A DNA stretch of 64,000 nucleotides from Ramlibacter algicola (GCF_016641735.1 NZ_JAEDAO010000001.1:2790001-2854000); one strand, 5' to 3'; positions 54,236 to 63,280 are shown, numbered from the stretch's first letter. The notes: a model not told the origin generated them from the sequence alone. Program-made: numbers and translations.

Positions 54236-55960
54236 ATGCAGCAAGGCTCCGGTATCCGGGGGAAACAGGCCGTCGCGATGGCGCTGGCCGCACTGTGGCT
54301 GACCGCTTGCGGTGGCGGCGGTGGTGGTGGTGAAGTGAGCGCGGCGCCGCCGCCGCCGGGCGGCCAGCTCGGCGCTGGCCCGCTGCCGACCGACGCCCCG
54401 ACCAGCGCACCCACCAGCGCACCCACCAGCGCGCCCACCAGTGCGCCGACATCGGCACCGACGAGCGCCCCGACGGCAGGCCCGACCGCAGCACCGACGG
54501 CTGCACCGACCGCGGCGCCGACCTCCGCGCCCACCGCTGCGCCGACCGCAGCCCCGACGGCGGCCCCAACGGCCGCACCGACGGCGGCACCGACGGCGGC
54601 CCCGACCGCCGCGCCGACCGCCGCGCCGACCGCCGCGCCGACGCCTGCACCCACGGCCGCGCCGACCGCCGCCCCGACGCCGGCGCCGACGCAGCCGCCG
54701 AGCGCAGGCACGGTGCAGGCCACGCCGAACGCGACCGTCACCGTGTCGCCGGCTGCCAACCAGACCGTCACGGTGCTGCTGCCCGCGAGCGCAGCACTGC
54801 AGGTGGGGGACCGGGTCCGCGTCGCCGGCCAGGGCAGCGGCAACTGGACGCTCGCGCAGAACGGCGGCCAGTTCGTCGACACCAGGAACCTGGTGAGCAA
54901 CGCGGTGCCCGGCGCGACCTGGGTGCCGCACGTCGTCGACGCCGCGGCGCCCGACCAGCCATGGTCCGGCACGGCGAGTTCCGCCGACGGCCAGCGCGTC
55001 GCCGCGATCGCCAATCCCGGCGGCCTGTACGTCTCGCAGGACGGCGGCGCCACCTGGACGCGCACCAGCCTCGCCGCCAACGCGTGGTCGCAGGTGCTGA
55101 TGTCCAGCGACGGCGGCCGGATGGCGGCGGTCGGCGGCGGCAGCCTGTTCGTCTCGTCCGATGGCGGGCAGAGCTGGACCCAGCGCGGCACCAGCGTGAA
55201 CTGGGCGTCGGTGCACATGTCCGACGACGGGCAGCGCATCGTCGGCGTGGGCGGCGGCTCGGTGCAGCTGTCCACCAACGGCGGGCAGACCTTCGCCGCG
55301 ATCGCTGGCACGGCCAACACCGACTGGCGCGCGATCGCCGGTTCGACCGATGGCATGCGCCTGGTCGCAGTGGCGTCGCTGTACGGCGGCGACCCGGCGC
55401 GGCAAGGCGTGTACGTGTCCGCCGACGGCGGTGCGACCTGGACCCGCCGCGCCGGCAACGGCAACTGGACGCATGCCGCGTCCAGCGGCAGCGGCATGCG
55501 CATGGCGGCGCTCGACAACGGCGGCAACCCGTGGGTCAGCGACGACGGCGGCGCCACCTGGACCGCTCGCTTCAGCTTCAGCGGCTGGAGCGGCCTGGCG
55601 ATCTCGCGCGACGGCAGCGTGGTCGTGGCGCAGGAGCCGCGCAACGACACCTACGGCCACCGCGGCTACGTGTTCATCTCCCCCGGCGGCAACGACCCGT
55701 GGACCTGGACGGCGGCGGACCTGAACCTCACGTGGCGCGGCATCGCGCTGTCGGCCGACGGCAACCGGATGGTCGCCGCCGACCACGGCGTCGACGGCAC
55801 CGCCGGCGGCCGCATCTACACGACGGCGGGCAACCGGACGTCGATCGGCACCGCCGGCTCGATCGGTGGCGCCGCCGGCCAGCAGGTGGAAGTCACCTAC
55901 CAGGGCAACGGGCGCTTCACCGTGAGCAACGCGGTGGGCGGCAGCTTCACGATCCGCTGA
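54236..55960 (+). CDS. Lipoprotein with Pro-Thr-Ala repeats and Asp-box beta-propeller
   Basis: 574 residues. Lipoprotein signal ending LTAC (cysteine at about residue 22), a short glycine run, then about 25 tetrapeptide units of the APTS/APTA type (about 54-155), an extended surface spacer. The rest (about 200-574) is a beta-propeller-like domain with Asp-box (BNR) repeats: SQDGGATW, SSDGGQSW, SADGGATW, SDDGGATW. No sialidase catalytic residues can be assigned. Probably a surface-displayed binding or hydrolase-like protein. The ATG at 54236 is chosen for the signal peptide. Confidence 0.82.
   Translation: MQQGSGIRGKQAVAMALAALWLTACGGGGGGGEVSAAPPPPGGQLGAGPLPTDAPTSAPTSAPTSAPTSAPTSAPTSAPTAGPTAAPTAAPTAAPTSAPTAAPTAAPTAAPTAAPTAAPTAAPTAAPTAAPTAAPTPAPTAAPTAAPTPAPTQPPSAGTVQATPNATVTVSPAANQTVTVLLPASAALQVGDRVRVAGQGSGNWTLAQNGGQFVDTRNLVSNAVPGATWVPHVVDAAAPDQPWSGTASSADGQRVAAIANPGGLYVSQDGGATWTRTSLAANAWSQVLMSSDGGRMAAVGGGSLFVSSDGGQSWTQRGTSVNWASVHMSDDGQRIVGVGGGSVQLSTNGGQTFAAIAGTANTDWRAIAGSTDGMRLVAVASLYGGDPARQGVYVSADGGATWTRRAGNGNWTHAASSGSGMRMAALDNGGNPWVSDDGGATWTARFSFSGWSGLAISRDGSVVVAQEPRNDTYGHRGYVFISPGGNDPWTWTAADLNLTWRGIALSADGNRMVAADHGVDGTAGGRIYTTAGNRTSIGTAGSIGGAAGQQVEVTYQGNGRFTVSNAVGGSFTIR
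54395..54700 (+). repeat. Tandem 12-base codon repeat (APTS/APTA units)
   Basis: About 25 imperfect 12-base units inside the lipoprotein gene, encoding Ala-Pro-Thr-Ser/Ala. Units vary in third positions. Copy number may change by slippage between strains, altering spacer length in frame. Confidence 0.85.
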
Positions 55961-58012
55961 TCACTTGAAGATGCCCAGGATCCGCCCGAACACGTCCGTC
56001 AGGACGCGTTCGAGCGGATCGCGCGTGTCCTTCGGCGGCGGCTTGGGCCGCGGGATGTCGAATTCCACGTGCGGGTTCATCACCCGCGTGCGCGACGCCT
56101 GCTGGAAGAAGTCGCCCACGATCGGCAGCGCGCTGCGCGCACCCGGCCCCCAGCTGTCGGGCATCGTGACCTTCGGGTCGTTGAAGCCGACCCAGGCCCC
56201 GGCCACGAGCTCGCGGTGCATCAGGATGAACCAGCCGTCCGCGTTCTCCTGCGACGTGCCGGTCTTGCCCGCGACGTCGTACTGGATGCCGTAGCGGGTG
56301 CGGATCGCCGTCGCCGTGCCTTCGTCGACGACGGCGCGCATGGCGTTGACCAGCGTCAGCGCCGCCGGCCGCGGCATCCCCTGCGCGGACTGGCCGGGCA
56401 CGAACGCGTCGAGCACCTTGCCGGTCTTGTCCTCGACCCGCAGCACGCTGACCGGCTCCATCCACAGGCCGCTGTTGGCGATGGCGCCGTAGGCCGACAC
56501 CATCTCGCGCAGCGTGACCGGGCTCGTGCCCAGCGCCAGCGACGGCACCAGGTCCAGGCGGCTCTCGCGCACGCCCAGGCCCTGCGCCACCTTCGCGACC
56601 TTGTCGGCGCCGATGCGGCCCATCAACTGCGCGGTGATCGAATTGCGCGATTGCGCCAGGCCGTCGCGCAACGTCATCGGCTTGCGGGTCGGCGGCGTCG
56701 CATCCTTCGGGCTCCACACCTCGCCATTCGGTGCTGTGAGCGACACCGGCTGGTCGACGAAGCTGTCGGTGGGCCGCCAGCCGTCGGCGAAGGCCGCGCC
56801 GTACACGAAGGGCTTGAACGTCGAACCCGGCTGGCGGCGCGCCTGGCTCACGTGGTCGAACTGGTCCTGCGCGAATCCGGCGCTGCCCACCCACGCGAGC
56901 ACGTGCCCCGTGCGCGGGTCGATCGCGATGAAGCCCGCCTGCAGCAGCTGCCGGTCCTGGTCCGGCTTGCGGCGCTTGTCCGCCAGCGGCTGCAGCTGGG
57001 CCATCTGGCGCCCGACCGCCTGGTTGGCCGCGCGCTGCAGGCGCGAGTCGATCGTGCTGCGCACGACGAGCCCGTCGGAATGCACGTCGTACCCGTTGCG
57101 GTCGGCCCAGGCGATGAGCCAGCGCCGCACCAGCGCGGCCAGGTGCGGCGCGGGGCCGGTGTCCTCGTCCTGCCGCTCGAAGTCGATGCGCAAGGGCTGC
57201 TGCTGGAGCTGCTTCGCGCGCTCGGCCGTGAGCACGCCCCGCTTGGCCATCTGCGCCAGCACGACGTTGCGCCGCTGGCGCGCGCGGTCCGGGTTGAGCA
57301 CCGGGTTGTAGTAGCTGTTGCCCTTGAGCATGCCCACCAGCGTGGCGCTCTCCAGCACGTTCAGTTCGCGCGCGGACTTGTCGAAGTAGGTGCGCGCGGC
57401 CATCTCGATGCCGAACGCGTTGTAGAGGAAGGGCACCGTGTTGAGGTAGGTCTCCAGGATCTCGCGCTTGCTGTAGACGGCCTCGATCTTCAGCGCGGTG
57501 ATCGCCTCCTTGACCTTGCGGTGCACCGTCGGCGCGCGGCCGATGTCGTCCGGGTACAGGTTGCGCGCCAGCTGCTGCGTGATGGTCGAGCCGCCCTGCC
57601 GGTTGCCGGCGAGCGTGTGCACCACCGACGCCGCGGTGCGCCGCACATCGATGCCGTGGTGGCTCCAGAAGCGATGGTCCTCGGTCGCGATCAGCGCCTG
57701 GACGACGCTGGGCGACACCTGGTCCAGCGGCACCCACTGGCGGTGCACGCGCTGGTAGGTGGCCAGCACGACGTTGTCGGCCGAGACCAGGCGCGCCGGC
57801 GCCTCGACCTTGGCCTTCTGCAGGTTGGCGATGCTGGGCGTGAACGGCAGCAGCACGAGCACGTACACCAGCACGAGCAGTGGCGGCACCAGCAGCAGCC
57901 GCCACGGATGCGCGCGCGCCGCGCCGATCGCGCGGCCCGCCAGCGAGCGCGTTCGCGCCGTCGCCCGTTGCCAGCGCGTGCCTGTGTCCTCCGGTCCGGG
58001 GATGTTCTCCAT
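55961..58012 (-). CDS. Class A penicillin-binding protein (PBP1 family)
   Basis: 683 residues. Bifunctional peptidoglycan synthase: membrane anchor (about 38-60), GT51 transglycosylase (about 80-260; ATEDHRFWSHHGID carries the catalytic glutamate, then GGSTITQQLARNLY), and a transpeptidase domain with the serine in PGSTFKPF (S397), SRNS and KTGTSQ. Arrangement is that of PBP1b/PBP1a-like enzymes; the short length resembles PbpG/PBP1b. The ATG at 58012 gives a short cytoplasmic N-terminus before the anchor. Confidence 0.94.
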   Translation of the reverse strand: MENIPGPEDTGTRWQRATARTRSLAGRAIGAARAHPWRLLLVPPLLVLVYVLVLLPFTPSIANLQKAKVEAPARLVSADNVVLATYQRVHRQWVPLDQVSPSVVQALIATEDHRFWSHHGIDVRRTAASVVHTLAGNRQGGSTITQQLARNLYPDDIGRAPTVHRKVKEAITALKIEAVYSKREILETYLNTVPFLYNAFGIEMAARTYFDKSARELNVLESATLVGMLKGNSYYNPVLNPDRARQRRNVVLAQMAKRGVLTAERAKQLQQQPLRIDFERQDEDTGPAPHLAALVRRWLIAWADRNGYDVHSDGLVVRSTIDSRLQRAANQAVGRQMAQLQPLADKRRKPDQDRQLLQAGFIAIDPRTGHVLAWVGSAGFAQDQFDHVSQARRQPGSTFKPFVYGAAFADGWRPTDSFVDQPVSLTAPNGEVWSPKDATPPTRKPMTLRDGLAQSRNSITAQLMGRIGADKVAKVAQGLGVRESRLDLVPSLALGTSPVTLREMVSAYGAIANSGLWMEPVSVLRVEDKTGKVLDAFVPGQSAQGMPRPAALTLVNAMRAVVDEGTATAIRTRYGIQYDVAGKTGTSQENADGWFILMHRELVAGAWVGFNDPKVTMPDSWGPGARSALPIVGDFFQQASRTRVMNPHVEFDIPRPKPPPKDTRDPLERVLTDVFGRILGIFK

Positions 58013-58103
58013 CCCGCCATTCTGGTGCCCCGGCCGTGGGGAGAACGCGACGGCCGTGGTGGCGGTGCCGTCCGACACCGTGGCGCCGAGGAGCGCTACC
58101 AGA

Positions 58104-58775
58104 ATGGCCGCGTCTTCCAACAACGACAACGCCATGGCCCTCGACAATCCCCGTGCGGGGCGCAGCCCCGTCGTGCCCACCCCCGGCTGGCCGGCCCCGC
58201 TGCGCGACGCCGCCGCCTTCCTGCGTGGCTTCCTGCGCAACCCGGCCCAGGTCGGCTCCGTGGTCCCCAGTTCCCGGCAACTCGAGCAGCGCCTCGTGCG
58301 CAGCGCCGCGATCGCGCAAGCGCGCACCGTGGTCGAGCTCGGGCCGGGCACCGGCGGCACCACGGCCGCGCTGCTGCGCGCGATGCAGCCCGGCGGGCGC
58401 CTGCTCGCCGTCGAACTCGACCCGGTGTTCCACGCGCACCTGGCGCGGTCGCTGCGCGACCCGCGGCTGCTGCTGGAACTGGCGAGCGCGGAACGGCTGG
58501 CCGAATTGCTGGAGGCGCGGCGCCTGCCGGCGCCCGATGCGATCGTCTCGGGCATCCCGTTCTCGACGATGCCGCCGGAGGTGTCCGACCGCATCGCCGC
58601 GCAGGTCGCGCAGGTGCTGCGACCGGGCGGGCGCTTCGTCGCCTACCAGGTGCGCGCGCACGTGGCCGGCTTCGCGACGCCCTACCTGGGCGAACCCGAG
58701 AAACGCTGGGAGATCGTGAACGTGCCGCCGGTGCGGGTGTTCACGTGGACGAAGGCGGCACCTTCGGCTTCGTGA
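58104..58775 (+). CDS. Class I SAM-dependent methyltransferase, phospholipid N-methyltransferase-like
   Basis: 223 residues. The SAM-binding motif I reads VVELGPGTGGTTAALL, followed by an acidic residue at the end of the next strand (AVELDP). Pre-motif FLRNPAQVGSVVPSS is typical of the PmtA/Rhodobacter phosphatidylethanolamine N-methyltransferase group. Start ATG 58104 has GAGGAG 11 bases upstream; ATG 58134 is an alternative. Its 3' end overlaps the convergent DUF2889 gene by 35 bases. Confidence 0.85.
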   Translation: MAASSNNDNAMALDNPRAGRSPVVPTPGWPAPLRDAAAFLRGFLRNPAQVGSVVPSSRQLEQRLVRSAAIAQARTVVELGPGTGGTTAALLRAMQPGGRLLAVELDPVFHAHLARSLRDPRLLLELASAERLAELLEARRLPAPDAIVSGIPFSTMPPEVSDRIAAQVAQVLRPGGRFVAYQVRAHVAGFATPYLGEPEKRWEIVNVPPVRVFTWTKAAPSAS

Positions 58776-59346
58776 CGCGCACCGGCTCCCAGCCGGCGAA
58801 CTGCGGGTAGTAGCGCGCCACGACGGCGCCGCTGGTGTCCCACGCGATGCAGCGCCCCAGGTGGTACGGCGGCTGCGTCGCCTGCACGGGCGCGATGCCC
58901 GCGAGGCGCCGCTCGCGCTCGCGCCACGGGAACACGGTCTGGTAGGCCGCGGTGGCCAGGTTGAACAGCAGCTCGCGCAGGTGGGTGCAGCCGCGCACCC
59001 CACCCAAGGCCTTCTCGATCGCCTGCCGCCAGCCCGGGCCGAGCGTCGCGCCGACCATCTGCTGCATCGGGTCGACGCCTTGCTGGCATTCGGGAAACGG
59101 CGTGTGGTCCATCGCGGTGGCGATGGCGCGGATCGTCATCGATTCGTCCACGGTGATGCGGATGCGCATGCCATGGATCGGCGTGCCGACCGGCATCTGC
59201 GTGCCGTCGGAGCGCTCGAAGCCATACGTCTTGGTGTCGGACATCTCGCCTTCGATGTCCCAGAGGCCGTCGTCGCGCAGGTAGCCGCTGTAGGTGACGG
59301 CGCGCGTGTGCAGGTGCCGGCGCGGCGCCGGGTCAGGCAGTGGCAT
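58741..59346 (-). CDS. DUF2889 family protein
   Basis: 201 residues. DUF2889 proteins are of unknown function and often lie near aromatic or phenylacetate degradation genes. The N-terminal RRHLHTRAVTYSGYLRDD and the later GVRGCTHLRELL segment, which carries conserved Cys-x-His, are recognisable. No signal peptide. It lies 6 bases after the XRE regulator stop and overlaps the convergent methyltransferase by 35 bases at the 3' end. Confidence 0.8.
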   Translation of the reverse strand: MPLPDPAPRRHLHTRAVTYSGYLRDDGLWDIEGEMSDTKTYGFERSDGTQMPVGTPIHGMRIRITVDESMTIRAIATAMDHTPFPECQQGVDPMQQMVGATLGPGWRQAIEKALGGVRGCTHLRELLFNLATAAYQTVFPWRERERRLAGIAPVQATQPPYHLGRCIAWDTSGAVVARYYPQFAGWEPVRVTKPKVPPSST

Positions 59347-59352
59347 CCGCGG

Positions 59353-59787
59353 TCACTCCGCCTCGAGCCGCTTGAGCGCCTCTCGCTTGCCCATGCCGCG
59401 CAGCTGCGCGATGGCCTCGATCTGCCTGGCGCGCGGGCGGGTCTTGCCCGATTCCCACTTGTAGACCGACAGCGCCGACACGCCCAGGATCTTCGCGACC
59501 GACGCCGCGGACAGCCCAAGGCGCTTGCGCTGCGCTGCCAGGCCCTTGGCCGAGAACCGCAGCGACGGGCCGGACTCCTGGCCCTCCTCCTGCTCGGGCG
59601 CGGCGCGGCCGCTGCCGCGCGACTGGCGCTTCAGCTGGCGTTCGAGCGCCTGCAGCTGGCGCCGCAATTGCGCGATCTGGTGGCGGGACTGCGTCACCGC
59701 CTTCTTCAGGGCCTGCGTTTCCGAACGCAATTCCTTGCGGGCAACGCGCTGGATTTCCAGTTTCAGGACCGAGCCGATGTTGGGCAT
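59353..59787 (-). CDS. XRE-family regulator with N-terminal coiled coil
   Basis: 144 residues. A charged heptad-rich coiled coil (about 10-65; ELRSETQALKKAV, QLRRQLQALERQLKRQ) precedes a C-terminal Cro/CI helix-turn-helix (about 82-130; LSAASVAKILGVSALSVYKWES). The domain order is the reverse of most XRE repressors. Possibly a histone-like or locally acting regulator. Coupled with DUF2889 by a 6-base gap. The ATG at 59787 is followed by MPNIGSVLKLEI. Confidence 0.78.
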   Translation of the reverse strand: MPNIGSVLKLEIQRVARKELRSETQALKKAVTQSRHQIAQLRRQLQALERQLKRQSRGSGRAAPEQEEGQESGPSLRFSAKGLAAQRKRLGLSAASVAKILGVSALSVYKWESGKTRPRARQIEAIAQLRGMGKREALKRLEAE

Positions 59788-60003
59788 GGAAAGGAGTGAC
59801 CTGCTGCGCGGTGCGCGGCCCGGCGGGCCTGCGCGCCACTTGGGACACGGCCGAGTTGCGATGCCCCATCTTAGCCGCAACGCTGCAGCGGAACTTTGCA
59901 ACGGCGGGACCTGCATGAGGTGCGCGATGTCGGACGCGGCCTGCCCGCCGCAAGCGAAAACACCGACACCGTGTAGGACCCGCGTCCCGGAGCCTGCATC
60001 GCC

Positions 60004-60252
60004 ATGTCGAACGAGAGCTTCGCCACGGCCGTCCCCGCCGCGATCCGCCGCGCCACCCAGGAACGCCCCGCTGCCGGCGGCTGGACGGTGCGCATCCTGG
60101 CGCCCGAAGGCGTGCATGAACTGCGCCTGTCCAGCCAACGCCAGGTGGGCCGCCTCGCGCTCGAACTGGAACGCCTGGGCTTCGCGCTCGATGTCGATGC
60201 GCGGTCCGAGACCGACTTCGTCTTCGCGCTGGAAACCGCCGACGCGCCCTGA
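60004..60252 (+). CDS. Small conserved hypothetical protein
   Basis: 82 residues with a ferredoxin-like or beta-alpha-beta pattern (WTVRILAPEGVHELRLSS, then a helix VGRLALELERLG, then FALDVDARS). No function recognised. A 14-base gap separates it from the convergent DedA gene. The 216-base divergent region before it holds no other supportable gene. Confidence 0.55.
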   Translation: MSNESFATAVPAAIRRATQERPAAGGWTVRILAPEGVHELRLSSQRQVGRLALELERLGFALDVDARSETDFVFALETADAP

Positions 60253-60266
60253 CGCTCCCGCGCGAA

Positions 60267-60893
60267 TCACTGCATCGCGCGCTTGCGGCGCCGCAGCCAC
60301 CACCACGCAGACGCGGCGATCGCGACCGCCGCGAGCGCACAGGCGACCGCAAGGCCCGGATGCCGCTGCAACGCCGCAAGGATGTCCTCCCAGTTGGTGC
60401 CGATCGTGCGCACCACCGCAATCAGCAGCGGCAACTCGATCGCGCCGGCGCCGCCGTCGAACAGCAGCACCTGCCGGGACGGCACGCGCAGCGAGCCGGC
60501 CGCGAACAGCATCGGGCTGCGCAACCCCGGAAGGAAGCGCACCGCCGCGAGGTAGCCGGGCCCCCACCTCTGCATGCGCCCCTGCAGCTGCGCGAGGCGC
60601 CGCGGCGGCAGCAGGCGCGCGAGCCGCGGGTGTTCGAGCACGCGCGTTCCCAGCAGGCGCCCCCAGTGCACGACGAGCAGGTCGGCCGTCATCACCCCGA
60701 GCCACGCGACCACGGCCAGCAGCACGGGATCCATCACCCCGCGCAGCGTCAACGCCGCGGCGACGACGACGAGCAGGTCCTCGTTGACGGGCAGCCCGAA
60801 GCCGCTCGCCGCCAGCGCGGCGAACACGAGCGCATAGGCCGGTGCTCCCTGCAGCGACTGCAGGAACGCCAGCACCTCGCCCATCACGTCCAT
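60267..60893 (-). CDS. DedA family membrane protein
   Basis: 208 residues with about five hydrophobic helices. The DedA core is visible: GLPVNEDLLVV (acidic residues in the re-entrant loop), VMTADLLVVHWGRLLG and VRFLPGLRSPMLFAAG. DedA proteins are thought to flip undecaprenyl phosphate or phospholipids. The C-terminus ends in a positively charged tail RRRKR. Confidence 0.88.
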   Translation of the reverse strand: MDVMGEVLAFLQSLQGAPAYALVFAALAASGFGLPVNEDLLVVVAAALTLRGVMDPVLLAVVAWLGVMTADLLVVHWGRLLGTRVLEHPRLARLLPPRRLAQLQGRMQRWGPGYLAAVRFLPGLRSPMLFAAGSLRVPSRQVLLFDGGAGAIELPLLIAVVRTIGTNWEDILAALQRHPGLAVACALAAVAIAASAWWWLRRRKRAMQ

Positions 60894-60915
60894 GGGCGCG
60901 GCGACACGCGCAGGC

Positions 60916-61209
60916 TCAGCCGCGGATCAGGACGCCGCCGGCGGGCAGCTTGGAGGCCGCGTCGGCGCAGTTGCCCGGCAGCTGCTGCGCGGCGGGATCG
61001 ACGCCGGGCACCCACACCCGGCACAGGCCGGCGGGCGGCATCGCCGACATCGGGATCACGATCGAGCCCGAGGCGCCCATCGCCGTCGTCGCGGGCGTCG
61101 TCGCGACGACGGCTGGGGGCGTGTTGACGACGACCGGGCGCGGGTTGACGGTGCAGGCGGCGAGCAGCACCAGCGGGAGCACGGCGAGCGAAATGCGGGC
61201 GAGGCGCAT
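60916..61209 (-). CDS. Small lipoprotein
   Basis: 97 residues. Signal peptide with lipobox LLAAC (cysteine at residue 19). The mature part begins TVNPRPVVVNTPPAVV and ends with PGNCADAASKLPAGGVLIRG; a second cysteine pair (LCRVW, GNC) may form a disulfide. No known function, though proline-rich small lipoproteins of this size occur in many Burkholderiales. Confidence 0.72.
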   Translation of the reverse strand: MRLARISLAVLPLVLLAACTVNPRPVVVNTPPAVVATTPATTAMGASGSIVIPMSAMPPAGLCRVWVPGVDPAAQQLPGNCADAASKLPAGGVLIRG

Positions 61210-61455
61210 GGCAGGTCCCTGGAGGTTCGTTGTGACCGGAGGATGCTCGTCCGCGCGCGCGATGCCGTGTCGCGCCGATCCCGCAAAGTGCATCAGAACG
61301 CTGCACGGCGTAGCGCGCCGAACGGCGGTGTGACGGTTGCGTTGCCGTTGTTGCAAGCCGCGCGGTGCTCGGCTGGAGCGCAACGCGACAAGGTGGCGGC
61401 GGACCACGGCGGGCCGCAACTGGGTTAGAACCGGCGCGCAACTCCACCACGCCCG

Positions 61456-62271
61456 ATGCGCCGCTTCCTCCTCGCCTCCGCCCTGCTCTCCACCACCTTG
61501 TACGCAACGGCGCAGGACGGCGGCCGCCCCTTGTGGGAGGTCGGCGGCGTCGCCCTCGGCGTGTCGCAGCAGGCCTACCCCGGCTCCAGCCAGCAGGTGC
61601 AGCGCGCGATCGCCCTGCCCTACTTCATCTACCGCGGGCAGTACCTGCGCGCGGACAGCGACGGCATCGGCGTGCGCGCGGTGAAGACGCCGCGCTACGA
61701 GTTCGACGTCAGCGCCGCCGGCGCGTTCGGCTCCAACGCGGACCACGACCCGATCCGCCGCGGCATGCCCAGCCTGGGCACGCTGGTGGAGGTCGGGCCG
61801 CGCCTGAAGGTGGATCTCGGCCCGGCTCCCGCCGGCGGACGGTGGCGCCTCGATCTCCCGGTGCGCGGCGTATTCGACCTCAGCCACCAGTTGCGCTACC
61901 GCGGCGCGGTGTTCCAGCCTGGGGTGACCTGGTCGCGCCGCGCGCCGGGCGCGCTGCTGTACGGCGTGGGCGCGAGCCTGCTGGTGGCCGACGAGCGCCT
62001 CGCGTCGACGTTCTACGAAGTCGAGCCGCGCTTCGCGAGGTCGTTCCGGCCCGCCTACGAAGCGCGCGCCGGCCTGCTGGGCACGCGCCTGTCGACGTGG
62101 TTCGGCAAGGACCTCACGCGCGACTGGACCCTGTTCGGCTTCGCCCAGCTGAATTCCGTGGCGGGCGGGGCCAACCGCGACAGCCCGCTGGTGCGCCAGG
62201 TGACGGGCCACACGCTGGGCATCGGCCTGTCGTACACGTGGCTGCGCTCCGAGGCGCGCGCCGCCGACTGA
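61456..62271 (+). CDS. MipA/OmpV-like outer membrane protein
   Basis: 271 residues. Signal peptide (about 1-20) then alternating beta strands throughout, with a terminal strand HTLGIGLSYTWLR that matches an outer-membrane barrel. The start WEVGGVALGVSQQAYPGSSQQV is typical of MipA/OmpV proteins, which are linked to murein synthesis scaffolds or porin-like roles. The 246-base region upstream, shared with the divergent small lipoprotein, contains no other gene that I can support. Confidence 0.84.
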   Translation: MRRFLLASALLSTTLYATAQDGGRPLWEVGGVALGVSQQAYPGSSQQVQRAIALPYFIYRGQYLRADSDGIGVRAVKTPRYEFDVSAAGAFGSNADHDPIRRGMPSLGTLVEVGPRLKVDLGPAPAGGRWRLDLPVRGVFDLSHQLRYRGAVFQPGVTWSRRAPGALLYGVGASLLVADERLASTFYEVEPRFARSFRPAYEARAGLLGTRLSTWFGKDLTRDWTLFGFAQLNSVAGGANRDSPLVRQVTGHTLGIGLSYTWLRSEARAAD

Positions 62272-62362
62272 GGTCACGCGGGCGCCAGCCCTTTGCATCC
62301 TGTTGCGCACGGTTCGCGTGCGGCTTGCGAGCATGCGCGGCTGCACGACAAGGAGAACCCCC

Positions 62363-63052
62363 ATGGAGAACCGCAACTTGGCCACCTGGGCCGCCATTGC
62401 CGCCGGCGGCTTCCTGCTGGCCGACCAGGTGCGCCGCCGCCATTCGCCCACGATGCTCGAGTCCCTGCAGGACGACCACGACGAGGACGTCGAGATGCGC
62501 CGGTCCAGCGGAACCAGCGCGCTGGGCCTGATCGCCCTGGCAGCAGGAGGCTGGTACCTGGCGAAGGTCCTGCGCGCCAGTCCAGGCGATTCGCGCATGT
62601 CGAACGTGCAGGAGTCGATCGAGCTCGACGTGCCCGTGCGCGCCGCCTACAACCAGTGGACGCAGTTCGAGGACTTCCCCAAGTTCATGGCCACCGTGCA
62701 GGAGGTCAAGCAGGTCGACGACACGCACCTGCACTGGAAGGCGCTCGTCGCGGGCAAGGTCAAGGAGTGGGACGCCGAGATCACCGAGCAGGTGCCCGAC
62801 AAGCGCATCGCATGGCGCAGCACGGGCGGCGCGAAGAACGCGGGCGTCGTGACCTTCCACAAGATCGGCGACAACCGCACCCGGGTGATGCTGCAGATGG
62901 ATTACGAGCCGGAGACCTTCGCGGAGAAGGCCGGGGATGCCGTCGGCGGCGTGAAGCTCACGGCCAAGGGCAACCTGATGCGGTTCCGGCAGCTGCTGGA
63001 GCAGCGCGGGACCGAGACCGGCGGCTGGCGCGGCGAAGTGCCGGTGCACTGA
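62363..63052 (+). CDS. SRPBCC family protein
   Basis: 229 residues. Two short hydrophobic segments near the N-terminus (about 8-22 and 52-68) precede a START-like SRPBCC domain (about 78-210; VQESIELDVPVRAAYNQWTQ). The family binds hydrophobic ligands; the name cyclase/dehydrase is often applied without proof. The ATG at 62363 has AAGGAG 7 bases upstream; a longer in-frame start at 62303 lacks this. Confidence 0.82.
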   Translation: MENRNLATWAAIAAGGFLLADQVRRRHSPTMLESLQDDHDEDVEMRRSSGTSALGLIALAAGGWYLAKVLRASPGDSRMSNVQESIELDVPVRAAYNQWTQFEDFPKFMATVQEVKQVDDTHLHWKALVAGKVKEWDAEITEQVPDKRIAWRSTGGAKNAGVVTFHKIGDNRTRVMLQMDYEPETFAEKAGDAVGGVKLTAKGNLMRFRQLLEQRGTETGGWRGEVPVH

Positions 63053-63079
63053 GGCACGGCCGCCGCGCGGGGCGGCTGC

Positions 63080-63280
63080 TCAGGCGCAGCCGTCCTTGCA
63101 GCGCCACTGGCGCGTGCCGGCGATCGGGAACGACACCAGCTGCGCGCGCGGCTTGTGGCGGCCGCAGCGGAAGCAGCTCATGGTGACACCGAAGGCGCTG
63201 CCGAACTCGCTGCCAGGCGTCTTCGACTGGTACCGCAACCCGCCGGAGCGGATGCGGGTCTTGGTGTCCTCGCCGCTCAC
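63080..63280 (-). CDS. Four-cysteine zinc-ribbon-like microprotein
   Basis: 66 residues. C36, C39, C61 and C65 (CFRC and CKDGC) form a likely zinc ribbon. The upstream half ([13 protein letters not shown]) looks conserved but disordered. The GTG at 63280 overlaps the infA stop as GTGA, so translation is coupled to IF-1; an internal ATG at 63181 would give a 33-residue form keeping all four cysteines. Function unknown; a small RNA- or ribosome-associated protein is a reasonable guess from context. Confidence 0.72.
   Translation of the reverse strand: MSGEDTKTRIRSGGLRYQSKTPGSEFGSAFGVTMSCFRCGRHKPRAQLVSFPIAGTRQWRCKDGCA

Noticed and set aside
54395..54700. Regular short tandem repeats that could be mistaken for a CRISPR array
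   Set aside because: Units are 12 bases, stay in one reading frame, and encode a Pro-Thr-Ala repeat inside a lipoprotein. There are no spacers and no cas genes.
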